From assembly GCA_964631205.1 (NCBI GenBank), contig CAZVWU010000001.1:62001-126000 (forward strand): a stretch of 64,000 nt of DNA, read 5' to 3'. A model generated the notes under the pieces. It did no database searches and was not told where the DNA came from. It was given only the letters and a program-made list of their open reading frames with translations. The stretch is from CAYYYJ01 sp964631205 (GTDB lineage: Archaea; Aenigmatarchaeota; Aenigmatarchaeia; QMZP01; JACQNV01). Positions 1 through 8,638 of this stretch are shown piece after piece (the first letter of the stretch is position 1; the number at the start of each line of letters is the position of its first letter). Both the position numbers and the translations under genes were made by a program.

Positions 1-266
1 GCGAAAGAAATAAATCCGCAGAAAAAGTTGGGGAGGAAGCAGCAGAGAAATTAAAAAAGCAGATGGATTCCGGAGCGACCATGGACGAATGGATGTCCGA
101 CCAAATCCTCCCTTTTCTGGCTCTTGCAAAAGGAAAGTCTGAATTTATAACCTCTGTGCTGACGAAGCACGCAGAAACAAATATCTGGGTAATAAAGAAA
201 TTTTTGGATGTGGAGTTCAACGTGGACTGCTTGGAGAAAGGGGTAAAGATAAGTTGTCGAAGTTAA
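1..266 (+). CDS. rtcA: RNA 3'-terminal phosphate cyclase, C-terminal end (partial)
   Basis: The reading frame is open from the window edge to the stop at 264-266, so only the last ~88 residues are present. They contain GERNKSAEKVGEEAA, GATMDEWMSDQILPFLALA and a closing segment HAETNIWVIKKFLDVEF, the pattern of the end of RtcA. The family converts 3'-phosphate RNA ends to 2',3'-cyclic phosphate using ATP. The catalytic histidine lies in the final third of the family; HAETNI is the best candidate here. It is followed 38 bp later by the isomerase gene on the same strand. Confidence 0.8.
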   Translation, partial: ERNKSAEKVGEEAAEKLKKQMDSGATMDEWMSDQILPFLALAKGKSEFITSVLTKHAETNIWVIKKFLDVEFNVDCLEKGVKISCRS

Positions 267-304
267 AAAGATTAGCTTTATAAATAATATTGCGAATTAA
301 TTTT

Positions 305-826
305 ATGGAACAAGTAATATTAGTTGACGAGAGAGATAATGAAATCGGATTAGGCGAGAAGATGCAGACCCATAAGGAAGGAAAACTCCACAGGGCTTTT
401 TCTGTATTTGTTTTCAATTCAAAGGGTGAGACACTGCTCCAGAAAAGGGCAGCCACTAAATATCATGGCGGTGGTCTTTGGTCTAACACTTGCTGCTCAC
501 ATCCTAGAAAAGGCGAAACTCCAGAAGTAGCTGCAAAGAGGAGGCTTCAGGAAGAGATGGGCTTTGTTTGTGATTTAAAGACGCTTTATTGGTTTATTTA
601 CAAAACAGACGTGAGCAATGATCTGATAGAGCATGAATTAGATCATGTAATTGTAGGCAAGTTTGATGAACAACCAAAAATAAATTCCGAAGAAGTAGCT
701 GACTGGAAATGGGTTAGTTTAGAAGAGCTTAAAAAAGATATGGAAAATAAACCAGAACAATATACATTCTGGTTCAAAAAGGTCATGGAAAGGGTAGGAT
801 TTGATATTAAAAAGCTACAAGCCTAA
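305..826 (+). CDS. idi: isopentenyl-diphosphate delta-isomerase, type 1 (Nudix fold)
   Basis: This 173-residue protein should interconvert IPP and DMAPP for isoprenoid lipid synthesis. WSNTCCSHP (the catalytic Cys and metal-binding His region) and the Nudix-like AAKRRLQEEMGF are visible, and length matches type 1 enzymes. I start at the ATG at 305 (MEQVILVDERD), the usual family start; an upstream ATG at 290 adds five residues overlapping the likely promoter. Many archaea use the unrelated type 2 flavoenzyme, so the type is informative. Its 3' end overlaps the convergent HIT gene by 12 bp. Confidence 0.9.
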   Translation: MEQVILVDERDNEIGLGEKMQTHKEGKLHRAFSVFVFNSKGETLLQKRAATKYHGGGLWSNTCCSHPRKGETPEVAAKRRLQEEMGFVCDLKTLYWFIYKTDVSNDLIEHELDHVIVGKFDEQPKINSEEVADWKWVSLEELKKDMENKPEQYTFWFKKVMERVGFDIKKLQA

Positions 827-1234
827 GTTATTTAAAACTTTTTCCTTCTCTTGGTCTGTCACCCACTTGAAAATATCTTTTTCAAAAACCTGCACTTTTT
901 TATAGAGTTCGTCTTCCAGACCCCTTGGTAGCAAGTGTACATGCAGGTGGTTCACTTTCAAATCACTTTCCTCCAAAAATGACCTATGGTGTTGTTTTAT
1001 ATCGCAGCCTCGGGAAATTCTAGACAATATTTTTTCTTCAAACTCTATTATTGTATCGAACAATTCCTTTTTCTCGTCTTCTTTTAATTCAGACAATTTT
1101 TCAACATGCCGCCTTGGGATGACCAGCAAGTGGCCTGCCATTAATCTGGGATTGCTGAGCATGACAAAAACTTTTTGTTTTTCCTTTAAAATTATATTCC
1201 TTTTAGGGTCAAGATTGCAAAAAGCACAACTCAT
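815..1234 (-). CDS. HIT-family nucleotide hydrolase
   Basis: The 139-residue protein has the histidine-triad motif HLHVHLLPR near residue 100 and an N-terminal CAFC zinc-type pair. The family hydrolyses nucleoside phosphoramidates, AppA-like dinucleotides or adenylylated substrates; the exact substrate cannot be read. The start codon overlaps the stop of the upstream DRG GTPase by 4 bp, indicating a two-gene operon with translational coupling. Confidence 0.85.
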   Translation of the reverse strand: MSCAFCNLDPKRNIILKEKQKVFVMLSNPRLMAGHLLVIPRRHVEKLSELKEDEKKELFDTIIEFEEKILSRISRGCDIKQHHRSFLEESDLKVNHLHVHLLPRGLEDELYKKVQVFEKDIFKWVTDQEKEKVLNNLGL

Positions 1235-2334
1235 AAGTGTATTTCAACTATGTCCTTATCCTTTAATTTATAACCACTTCCCAAATTTTGGCCGGAAAAC
1301 TTTGCAGAACCCCACACCCTTGCATACTTCAAATCCCCATCCCAGCCCCTGATGATTTTGTTGGCAACATCAGCCACTGTAGCTTCTTTCTTCATTATGA
1401 ACGGCTGCTTTAAATCTGGCTCTTTGCCTATTTGTTTTGTGTAAACCCTTATCAGGCCGAGTTTTTTCCAAATTTTTTCTTTCATTTCCTCTAAACCTGT
1501 TTTTTGCTGAGCTGATATTAAAACAGAATCTTTTATCGATTTTTTTATTTCTTCTAATCTTTTTTTATCAACAGTATCAGATTTTGTAATTACAGGGAGA
1601 GAAGGCACATAAACCCTGTTGGTTTTGATCGAGTCTATAAACCTGTCTATGTCAGGATCCTCTTTTAGAAGAACATCTGCATTAAGAATCTTGGACTCTT
1701 GAAGGATCGATTTGATAATATTTTCATTTATGTTTTTTAATTTGACAGTTGAGCCTACACTTATCCCGCCAAAAGATTTTTTTGTTATTTTTATTTCCGG
1801 GGGCTCCTTGTCCAGCCTGAAATTTGAATCATATAATTCCTTTTTTATTATTTCCAATTCCTTCTCGGCTCTTGCTGCAGAGGCTACAAGAAGCACCAAG
1901 TCTGCGTTCCTTGCGACTGCCAAAACTTCTTTGCCCCTGCCGGCGCCGGAACTGGCGCCTTCTATTACCCCAGGAAGATCCAAAACCTGTATGTGCGCAT
2001 TATTATATTCCAGCACTCCCGGGATGACAGTCAATGTTGTAAAATCGTAAGCCGCAACCTTCGAATTCGCATTTGTTATGGAATTAAGAAGCGTGCTTTT
2101 GCCGACAGAAGGAAACCCAACCATAAGGACGGTTGAGTCGCCGGATTTTTTCAGTCCATAACCATAGCCTTGTGCGCCACTGGAAGACTGCTGTTTCTCC
2201 CTTAGGGTTGCAAGCTTAGCTTTCAATTTCCCTATATGGCCCTGAGTATGCTTGTTGTATTTTGTTTTGGAAAGCTCTTCCTCAATTCTTTTGATTTCCG
2301 AAGCAGGACCACTAACCTTTTCTTCTACGGGCAT
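1231..2334 (-). CDS. DRG/Rbg-family GTPase with C-terminal TGS domain
   Basis: A 367-residue Obg-related GTPase. A basic helical N-terminus is followed by the G1 loop GFPSVGKST (residues ~73-81), the G3 region DLPGVIEGA, the G4-like TKSD and a C-terminal TGS domain ending KLKDKDIVEIHL. Archaeal and eukaryotic DRG proteins bind ribosomes and act in translation. It is the promoter-proximal gene of a pair with the HIT protein. The assignment rests on the full G-motif order and the TGS end. Confidence 0.93.
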   Translation of the reverse strand: MPVEEKVSGPASEIKRIEEELSKTKYNKHTQGHIGKLKAKLATLREKQQSSSGAQGYGYGLKKSGDSTVLMVGFPSVGKSTLLNSITNANSKVAAYDFTTLTVIPGVLEYNNAHIQVLDLPGVIEGASSGAGRGKEVLAVARNADLVLLVASAARAEKELEIIKKELYDSNFRLDKEPPEIKITKKSFGGISVGSTVKLKNINENIIKSILQESKILNADVLLKEDPDIDRFIDSIKTNRVYVPSLPVITKSDTVDKKRLEEIKKSIKDSVLISAQQKTGLEEMKEKIWKKLGLIRVYTKQIGKEPDLKQPFIMKKEATVADVANKIIRGWDGDLKYARVWGSAKFSGQNLGSGYKLKDKDIVEIHL

Positions 2335-2392
2335 ATTAGAAATTAGTTTTTTAAGTATTAATTAAAACAAAAAAGAAGCTTCAGGAAAAAAT

Positions 2393-2482
2393 TTACCAAG
2401 TTTCTATATCCTCTTCCCCATCTTCCGATTCTCCTGTTTCAAAATCCTCTTCTTCCTCAACTTCAGATCTTTTCTTTGGCAT
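2393..2482 (-). CDS. very small acidic protein (29 aa)
   Basis: ATG at 2480-2482 opens a 29-residue frame: a basic start MPKKRSEVEEEEDFE followed by a Glu/Asp-rich tail ending DIETW. I recognise no family. A second tiny acidic ORF lies 69 bp upstream on the same strand, so the two may be co-transcribed. No strong Shine-Dalgarno is evident. It could be a chance ORF in a GAA/GAG-rich stretch. Confidence 0.35.
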   Translation of the reverse strand: MPKKRSEVEEEEDFETGESEDGEEDIETW

Positions 2483-2550
2483 ATCAACAATTTGTACCAA
2501 AACTTATAATCTTTCTTGGTTATTACTTCTCTTTTTAAGAAAAGTGTATG

Positions 2551-2643
2551 CTATTCTTCGCTCTCTTCTTCGTCGCCTTCCTCTTCGTTGTCCTCTGCCG
2601 TGTCATCCTCCTCTTCTTCAAACTTCAGGAATTCTTCTTGCAT
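2551..2643 (-). CDS. very small acidic protein (30 aa)
   Basis: ATG at 2641-2643 is preceded on the minus strand by GGAGGTG with a spacing of about four bases, a strong ribosome-binding site. The 30-residue product begins MQEEFLKFEEEEDD and is almost entirely acidic, ending EEESEE. The SD makes translation more likely than for its downstream neighbour at 2393-2482. Function unknown; extreme acidity suggests a charge-mimic or disordered partner protein, which is inference only. Confidence 0.45.
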   Translation of the reverse strand: MQEEFLKFEEEEDDTAEDNEEEGDEEESEE

Positions 2644-2758
2644 ATGCACCTCCAATTTTCAGCCAATTGGCTGCCATCAAAACTGTTTATTAGATAGAGT
2701 AACATCTTTAAATACTTTTCTATATCACCTTTTATTGTAAATAAAAAACCAAAGATTT

Positions 2759-3745
2759 ATGAAAAAAATATCCGCCGATGCTAAACAAAGCATTTTTAAA
2801 AAATCAGACGAAATTGCCGGGACAGAAATAAATGGGCATGATTTTAATGCCGGAACTGATTTGAAAAAAATTCTGGAAAGTTACAAAACATCCGGATTTC
2901 AGGCAACCCATTTGCATAAGGCAATCGGGATAATAAAAAAAATGAGAAAAGAAAATGTGCGGATTTTTCTTGGGTACACGTCAAATATGGTGAGCTCTGG
3001 TGTCAGGGAATCAATAAGATATTTGGTTGAGCACAAGCTTGTTGATGTTCTGGTGACAACAGCTGGCGGAGTAGAAGAAGATATAATAAAGACTTTCAAG
3101 CCCTTTTTGCTTGGAGATTTTAGGGCAGACGGCGCCGAACTGAGGGAAAAAGGGATAAACAGGATAGGGAACATTTTTGTCCCTAATGACAGATACATCG
3201 AATTTGAAAAATTCTTCCAGCCTATTTTAAAGGAACTCCTACAAAAGCAAAAAAGAAGCGGTGAAATTATATCGCCTTCAGAAATTATAGATATTCTAGG
3301 AAGCAAGACAAGCGATAAAAATTCGATCTATTACTGGGCTCATCAAAAGAAAATCCCTGTTTTCTGTCCGGCATTAATGGACGGTGCTATAGGCGATAAT
3401 GTTTATTTTTTCAACTTTGAAAAAAACCAGGAATTGAAAATTGATATGGCAAAAGATCACCATAAACTGATAGAATTGGTAATGGAAGCTGAGGATACCG
3501 GAATAATCATATTAGGTTCAGGCGTAGTAAAACATACGATCTGCAATGCTAATATGTTCAGGGAGGGTGCAAAATACGCAGTTTATATTAACACAGCGCC
3601 TGAATATGACGGCTCAGATTCTGGTGCAGAACCAGACGAAGCTAAATCCTGGGGAAAAATACAGGCAAGAGGGGAGACTGTAAAAGTTTTCGGCGACGCA
3701 ACAATAATTTTCCCTCTTGTTGTTGCCGGTAGTTTTGTAGATTAA
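2759..3745 (+). CDS. dys: deoxyhypusine synthase
   Basis: The 328-residue protein transfers the aminobutyl group of spermidine to a lysine of aIF5A. The C-terminal signature GSDSGAEPDEAKSWGKI is present, with the covalent-intermediate lysine at about residue 300, and TTAGGVEEDI matches the NAD-binding region. It is monocistronic or leads the short region with the SET gene. It matters for the window because a HEAT-repeat protein resembling deoxyhypusine hydroxylase is encoded at 45091-45897. Confidence 0.95.
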   Translation: MKKISADAKQSIFKKSDEIAGTEINGHDFNAGTDLKKILESYKTSGFQATHLHKAIGIIKKMRKENVRIFLGYTSNMVSSGVRESIRYLVEHKLVDVLVTTAGGVEEDIIKTFKPFLLGDFRADGAELREKGINRIGNIFVPNDRYIEFEKFFQPILKELLQKQKRSGEIISPSEIIDILGSKTSDKNSIYYWAHQKKIPVFCPALMDGAIGDNVYFFNFEKNQELKIDMAKDHHKLIELVMEAEDTGIIILGSGVVKHTICNANMFREGAKYAVYINTAPEYDGSDSGAEPDEAKSWGKIQARGETVKVFGDATIIFPLVVAGSFVD

Positions 3746-3752
3746 ATTGATA

Positions 3753-4077
3753 TGAATGATGTTATCATAAGAAAAGGAAAAATGTTCGGAAAAGGGTTTT
3801 TGCCGATAGGGATTTCCAAAAAGGCGAAATTGTGATAAAATATAATCTCAAACCTTTGGCAAAAGAAGAATTTGATAATCTCCCTGAAAAAGAAAAGAAT
3901 TTTACCCATACACATTGGGGTGTAATTTATCTTTATTCTTCTCCTGAAAGATATGTAAATCACTCTTCTAATCCAAATACAAAACAGGACTTAAAAAATA
4001 AATGTGATATTGCAATAAGAGATATAAAAAAAGCAGAAGAAATAACAACAGATGCGACAAAAGATGACACCGCCTGA
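3753..4077 (+). pseudogene. SET-domain protein, frameshifted
   Basis: ATG at 3753 starts MNDVIIRKGKMFGKG and then runs out of frame; the frame one base over continues as IVIKYNLKPL, with THTHWGVIYLYS, RYVNHSSNPNT and IRDIKKAEEITTDAT, the typical order of a small SET domain (NHS and GEEIT-type motifs). The frames would join if one G were restored near 3798, where GGGTTTTTG is read. The gene is either broken by a one-base deletion or affected by a sequencing error in a homopolymer-rich stretch. Confidence 0.7.
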
Positions 4078-4123
4078 CTACAATCATTTGTTTAGAAATT
4101 CAAGAATTAAAAATAATTTTGAT

Positions 4124-5419
4124 ATGAAAATCGCAATTATCGGCGGGACTGGTTATGTAGGTCTGTGCACAGGGCTGGGATTTGCAGTAAAAGGGCACCA
4201 TGTTATTTGCGTTGGAAGAAATAAAGAGAAAATAGAGAAACTTAAATCAGGGAAATCAATTATCTATGAACCTTTGGTTGGCACATATCTGGCAACTGTT
4301 CTTGAAAAGAAAAATTTTGAGCCGACAACTGACATGGATTATGCTATAAAGAATTCTGATGTGATTTTTATTTCTGTTGGCACGCCGAGCAAGGCAGACG
4401 GGAGCATAGACACAGGCGATATAGAAGCTGTTTCAATGGAGATAGGCAGGCTGATGGCCTCAAGGGACTCTTATTTTGTTGTGGTTGTCAAATCGACTGT
4501 TGTCCCGGAAACAACAGAAAAGGTTGTAATACCAGAACTTGAAAAACTTTCTTCCAAAAAAGCCGGTGAGGGTTTTGGCGTTTGCATGAATCCTGAATTT
4601 CTTAGGGAGGGGAAGGCATTGGACGATTTTCTAAATCCAGACAGGATTGTAATAGGCGAATTGGATAAAAAATCAGGCGATATTGTGCAGGACCTGTATA
4701 AAAACTTTGATTCCCCTATAATCAGGACAAACCTGAAAACAGCTGAGATGATAAAGTATGCATCAAACGCATTCCTGGCGACAAAAATTTCTTTTGCAAA
4801 CGAGGTTGGGAACATCTGTAAGATTCTTGGAATAGACAGTTATGAAGTGATGAATGGAGTTGGTCTTGATAAAAGAATAGGGAGGCATTTTTTGGATTCT
4901 GGAATTGGGTGGGGCGGGAGCTGCTTCCCAAAAGATATAGCGGCAATTATAGCCAAGGCAAAGGAAATGGCCTATAACCCTGAAATATTGGATACGATAA
5001 CAAAAACAAATGACCAGCAGCCGCTGAAATTAGTTGAAATTCTGCAGGGAAGGCTTCATTATTTAAGAGGGAAAAGGATAGCTGTTCTTGGGCTCGCATT
5101 TAAAGCCGATACAGATGACATCAGGGACACCAAATCAGCTCCAGTCATCGAAAAACTCCTGGAACTCGGAGCGGAGGTTGTAGCCTATGATCCAAAGGCA
5201 ATCCAAAATTTCAGGGTCATGTTCCCTAAAATAAACTATGCTGAATCATGTAAGGCCGCATTGGAAGGCGCAGATGCCTGCCTGATACTTACAGATTGGC
5301 AGGAATTCAGGAAGCTTGAAAATAATGATTTTGATTTGATGAAAAACAGAGTAATAGTGGAAGGGAGAAGGGTTCTGGATAAGAAAAATGTTTCGGGTTT
5401 CGAGGGGATATGCTGGTAA
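4124..5419 (+). CDS. UDP-glucose/GDP-mannose-family 6-dehydrogenase
   Basis: The 431-residue protein has the N-terminal Rossmann loop GGTGYVGLC, the central NPEFLREG segment and the catalytic-cysteine motif GIGWGGSCFPKD; the C-terminal half has LGLAFKADTDDIRDTKS. The family oxidises the nucleotide sugar C6 alcohol to the carboxylate in two NAD-dependent steps, for surface polysaccharide or glycan synthesis. The ATG at 4124 gives the standard MKIAIIGG start; an upstream in-frame ATG at 4052 lies within the SET remnant. The exact sugar is not certain. Confidence 0.93.
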   Translation: MKIAIIGGTGYVGLCTGLGFAVKGHHVICVGRNKEKIEKLKSGKSIIYEPLVGTYLATVLEKKNFEPTTDMDYAIKNSDVIFISVGTPSKADGSIDTGDIEAVSMEIGRLMASRDSYFVVVVKSTVVPETTEKVVIPELEKLSSKKAGEGFGVCMNPEFLREGKALDDFLNPDRIVIGELDKKSGDIVQDLYKNFDSPIIRTNLKTAEMIKYASNAFLATKISFANEVGNICKILGIDSYEVMNGVGLDKRIGRHFLDSGIGWGGSCFPKDIAAIIAKAKEMAYNPEILDTITKTNDQQPLKLVEILQGRLHYLRGKRIAVLGLAFKADTDDIRDTKSAPVIEKLLELGAEVVAYDPKAIQNFRVMFPKINYAESCKAALEGADACLILTDWQEFRKLENNDFDLMKNRVIVEGRRVLDKKNVSGFEGICW

Positions 5420-5466
5420 TTTTTAGTGGCGGGTAGTTTAGATTTATTGATGATGCATCAAAGTTT

Positions 5467-5478
5467 GTTTATAAATAC
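5467..5478 (+). promoter_or_regulatory. TATA-box-like promoter element upstream of the proteasome gene
   Basis: TTTATAAATAC lies about 100 bp before psmA in a 156-bp gap and resembles an archaeal TATA box. A second AT-rich stretch, ATATATACTAAAATAT, follows. This is motif recognition only; the start site is not known. Confidence 0.4.
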
Positions 5479-5575
5479 TGATACACTATATATACTAAAA
5501 TATTTGAAAGGGGAGTGAAAACTAGGATGAAATTGATCTCAAAAATCAGATAAGAGATTAATTTCCAACCGATAT

Positions 5576-6277
5576 ATGCAACCAGTACCTCCAAGCTACA
5601 TGGCTTACGACAGGGCAATAACTGTTTTTTCGCCTGACGGAAGGCTTTTGCAAGTAGAGTATGCAAGGCAGGCGGTGAAGAAAGGTCCCACATCTCTTGG
5701 CATAAGGGTTCAAGATGCAGTTATATTAGGCGCAATCAAAACCAGTGCGCCGCTTCTTGCAGAAGACTCTCACAAGAAAATATATGAGGTAGACGATCAC
5801 ATCGGCGTCGCGATGTCAGGCCTGATAGCGGATGCAAGGGACCTTGTTGAACTTGCAAGGGTGAAGTCCCAGATAAGCAAAATAACCTTCGGGACTCCAA
5901 TATCAGTCAGCACACTCACGAAATACGTAGCAGACAGGAAGCATATCGTCACCCAGTATGCAGGCGTGAGGCCCTTCGGGGTCGGCTTCCTGATAGGCGG
6001 CGTTGACGAGACAGGAGCCAAGCTTTTTGAGACAGACCCTTCTGGCACAGTCATAGAATGGGTTGCCCAAGCAATAGGCAGGGGAGCTGAAAAGGCAAAG
6101 AAGGCGCTTGAAAAAGATTACAAACCAAAGATGTCTGCTGAAGATGCTGTAAAGCTTGCGTGGGATGCCCTGAAAACTGCAGAGAAAGAAGCAGGTGCGA
6201 AAGATTTGGAAATTGCAGTTATAAAAAACAATGAGTTCAAAAGACTTTCAGACAGCGAGATGGCCAGAATGGTTTAA
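5576..6277 (+). CDS. psmA: proteasome alpha subunit
   Basis: A 233-residue alpha-type subunit of the 20S proteasome. The N-terminal gate sequence YDRAITVFSPDGRLLQVEYA is the family hallmark, followed by the SLGIRV start of the beta-sandwich. Alpha subunits lack the catalytic threonine and form the outer gating rings. It heads a same-strand run with SBDS and the exosome genes, the conserved archaeal proteasome-exosome superoperon, which implies coordinated RNA and protein turnover. Confidence 0.96.
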   Translation: MQPVPPSYMAYDRAITVFSPDGRLLQVEYARQAVKKGPTSLGIRVQDAVILGAIKTSAPLLAEDSHKKIYEVDDHIGVAMSGLIADARDLVELARVKSQISKITFGTPISVSTLTKYVADRKHIVTQYAGVRPFGVGFLIGGVDETGAKLFETDPSGTVIEWVAQAIGRGAEKAKKALEKDYKPKMSAEDAVKLAWDALKTAEKEAGAKDLEIAVIKNNEFKRLSDSEMARMV

Positions 6278-6279
6278 GG

Positions 6280-6388
6280 GTTTAGGTTGCACTATGCAAT
6301 ATGGTTTCTGTTAACATTCGGACTGGATATCACCAGAAGGCAGGAACTTGCTGTTTAGGTTGCACTATGCAATATGGTTTCTGTTGAC
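6280..6388. repeat. 33-bp direct repeat around the SBDS start
   Basis: A stretch beginning GTTTAGGTTGCACTATGCAA occurs at 6280-6312 and again at 6353-6385, 73 bp apart, including the codons that start SBDS (ATGGTTTCTGTT). The first copy therefore holds an SBDS-like start followed by a frame that ends after 28 codons. It looks like a local duplication that left a decoy 5' end. Confidence 0.8.
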
Positions 6389-7078
6389 CAGGCCGTTATA
6401 GCAAGAATAGTAAAACAAGGCATTACTTTTGAAATACTAGTCGACCCTGAAAAGGCTCTAGAGTTCAGGAAAGGAAAGCCTTATTCTATAGAGAATATCT
6501 TAGCAATCAACCAGGTTTTCAAGGATTCCAAAAAAGGCGAAAGAGTTTCAAACCAGGAGCTGAAAAAAGGTTTCGAGACAACTGACATATTAAAGGTTGC
6601 AGAAATTATTATCAAGGAAGGCGAAGTCCAGCTTACCACAGAGCAGAGAAGGAAGATGGTGGAGGAGAAGAGGATTGAAATAGCCGGCATAATCTCAAGG
6701 CAAGGCGTTGACCCGAAAACACATGCCCCCCACCCTCAGCAAAGGATACTAAATGCGATGGAACAAGCCCATGTTGATATAGACCCTTTCAGGCAGGCAA
6801 AAGACCAGGTACCGCAAATTATTAATAGGTTGCAACCAATAATACCCATAGCTTTTGAAAAGGTCACTCTGGCTATAAAAATCCCAGTCGAGAATGCCGG
6901 AAAAGCTGGTTATGCTATAAGGGAATTTGGCGAAGTAGAAAAAGAGGAATGGACTTCTGCTTCTTGGATTGCAATGCTCACAATCCCTGCAGGCATGCAG
7001 ACAGCTTTGTACGATAAAATAAATGGCCTGACAGCAGGCAGGGCAGAGGTCAAAATTTTGAAGAGGGAGAGCGTGTGA
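6374..7078 (+). CDS. ribosome maturation protein SBDS homolog
   Basis: The 234-residue protein has the three-domain SBDS layout. N-terminal ARIVKQGITFEILVDPEKAL, then QILNAMEQAHVDIDPF-like and a C-terminal ferredoxin-like domain ending AEVKILKRESV are visible. In eukaryotes it works with EFL1 to release eIF6 from the large subunit; archaeal members are found beside exosome genes as here. The ATG at 6374 lies within the second copy of a local direct repeat. Confidence 0.93.
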   Translation: MVSVDQAVIARIVKQGITFEILVDPEKALEFRKGKPYSIENILAINQVFKDSKKGERVSNQELKKGFETTDILKVAEIIIKEGEVQLTTEQRRKMVEEKRIEIAGIISRQGVDPKTHAPHPQQRILNAMEQAHVDIDPFRQAKDQVPQIINRLQPIIPIAFEKVTLAIKIPVENAGKAGYAIREFGEVEKEEWTSASWIAMLTIPAGMQTALYDKINGLTAGRAEVKILKRESV

Positions 7079-7117
7079 AATTTTTATATATATGAGAAAC
7101 TGAAGGAGGAAGATAAT

Positions 7118-7909
7118 ATGGCAGAAATAGAAGAAATTAAAGAGGAAACAAAAAATGGCTTGATAAAAGCCGAAAGGGAGTTTGTGGTTCCGGGAGACAA
7201 AATAGTGAGCTCGATGGAGTTTTTGCCTGGAAAAAATTGTTTTAGGGATGGCGAATCTATTTTTTCAAAAAGGCTTGGTGTGGTGCACCTTGAAAACCAT
7301 GTGATATCTGTTGTCCCTCTTTCTGGGGGCTACATGCCTCAGATTGGAGACATGGTTATAGGAGAAATTGAGGATGTTCAGGCAAATGGATGGTTTGTAA
7401 GCCTTGAAGCGCCTTACAGCTCTTATCTGTCTCTATCCGGCGTAAGGGGATATATAAGGCAAGGAACAGACCTCACAAAAATTTACAATGTGGGCGACCT
7501 TATTTATGTAAAAATTGTTTCTGTAAGCAAGCAAGGAGTTGGCCTCTCAATGCAAGATGACCGTGCAAGGAAATTAAACGGAGGGAAGGTGATATTAGTT
7601 GAGCCTGTGAAGGTTCCGCGAGTTATAGGAAAACAGGGTTCGATGATAAGCCTTATAAAAAGAAAGACAGGAAGCAACATAATAGTCGGCCAGAATGGCA
7701 TTATTTGGCTCCAGGGAGGGGATGAAACACTTGCAACTACAGTAATAAAAATGGTTGAAAGGGAATCGCACAAGGAAGGATTGACAGATACAATTGAAAA
7801 GTTCCTTAATGAAAATGCGCCAACAAACCTTGTGCAGCCAGCAATAAGCAATGGCGTTGAGCCGAAAGCTGAAACTGAATACCAGACGAATATCGAACAG
7901 AAGGAGTGA
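7118..7909 (+). CDS. rrp4: exosome subunit Rrp4 (S1 and KH domains)
   Basis: A 263-residue RNA-binding cap subunit of the archaeal exosome. The N-terminal domain, the S1 domain (GDMVIGEIEDVQANGWFVSL) and the KH domain (VPRVIGKQGSMISLIKRKTG) appear in order. A good ribosome-binding site (AAGGAGG) precedes the ATG. It sits directly before rrp41, whose start overlaps no coding sequence but lies 4 bp after this stop. Confidence 0.95.
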   Translation: MAEIEEIKEETKNGLIKAEREFVVPGDKIVSSMEFLPGKNCFRDGESIFSKRLGVVHLENHVISVVPLSGGYMPQIGDMVIGEIEDVQANGWFVSLEAPYSSYLSLSGVRGYIRQGTDLTKIYNVGDLIYVKIVSVSKQGVGLSMQDDRARKLNGGKVILVEPVKVPRVIGKQGSMISLIKRKTGSNIIVGQNGIIWLQGGDETLATTVIKMVERESHKEGLTDTIEKFLNENAPTNLVQPAISNGVEPKAETEYQTNIEQKE

Positions 7910-7913
7910 TAAT

Positions 7914-8627
7914 ATGGCTATAAAAAGAATAGATGGAAGAAAGCATGAAGATATAAGGCCCATTGTAATGCAGGCAGGGATTCTTGAAAGGGCGCCAGGA
8001 TCTGGCTTTGTAAAAATGGGCAGGACAACAGCATTGGCAGCAGTCTATGGGCCAAAAAAGTTGTTTTCAAAGCATCAGCAGGACGCTAACAAAGCGGTTT
8101 TGGAATGCCAATACCTGATGGCCCCATTTTCAACAGACGAAAGGGTCAGGCCCGGCCCAAACAGAAGGAGCACAGAAATATCAAAGGTCATGAGACAGGC
8201 ACTGGAACCGGCAATATATCTGGAAGAATTCCCGCGGGCAATAATAGACATCCATGTAGTGATTTTGCAGGCAGAGGCAGGCACAAGGACAGCAGCAATA
8301 AATGCAGCTTCAATAGCTCTTGCAGATGCAGGGATTCCGATGAGGGATCTTGTTGCGAGCGTCTCTGCAGGGAAAATTGAAGGGCAATACGTGCTTGACC
8401 TTGTTGGAAAGGAGGAAGATATGACCGAATGCGATTTGCCAATAGCTTACATGCCAAGGGAAAAGAAATTCTCTCTATTGCAGATGGACGGCGATATGCC
8501 ATTAAAGGATGTGAAGAATGTCATTAACCTTGCAACCAAAGGGTGTGAACTGCTTTATGAGAAGCAGAAAGAAGCGTTGAAGGAGAGATGGGTAGGGCCT
8601 GCGAAGGCAGTCTCACTTGTTGTTTGA
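7914..8627 (+). CDS. rrp41: exosome complex exonuclease Rrp41
   Basis: A 237-residue RNase PH-fold subunit, the catalytic partner in the hexameric ring. RPGPNRRSTEISKVMRQALE matches the phosphate/RNA-binding arginines and ALADAGIPMRDL the active-site aspartate region. The ATG at 7914 (MAIKRIDGRKHEDIRPI) gives the normal length. Encoded between Rrp4 and Rrp42 as in most archaea. Confidence 0.96.
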   Translation: MAIKRIDGRKHEDIRPIVMQAGILERAPGSGFVKMGRTTALAAVYGPKKLFSKHQQDANKAVLECQYLMAPFSTDERVRPGPNRRSTEISKVMRQALEPAIYLEEFPRAIIDIHVVILQAEAGTRTAAINAASIALADAGIPMRDLVASVSAGKIEGQYVLDLVGKEEDMTECDLPIAYMPREKKFSLLQMDGDMPLKDVKNVINLATKGCELLYEKQKEALKERWVGPAKAVSLVV

Positions 8628-8638
8628 ATGGAGGGATT

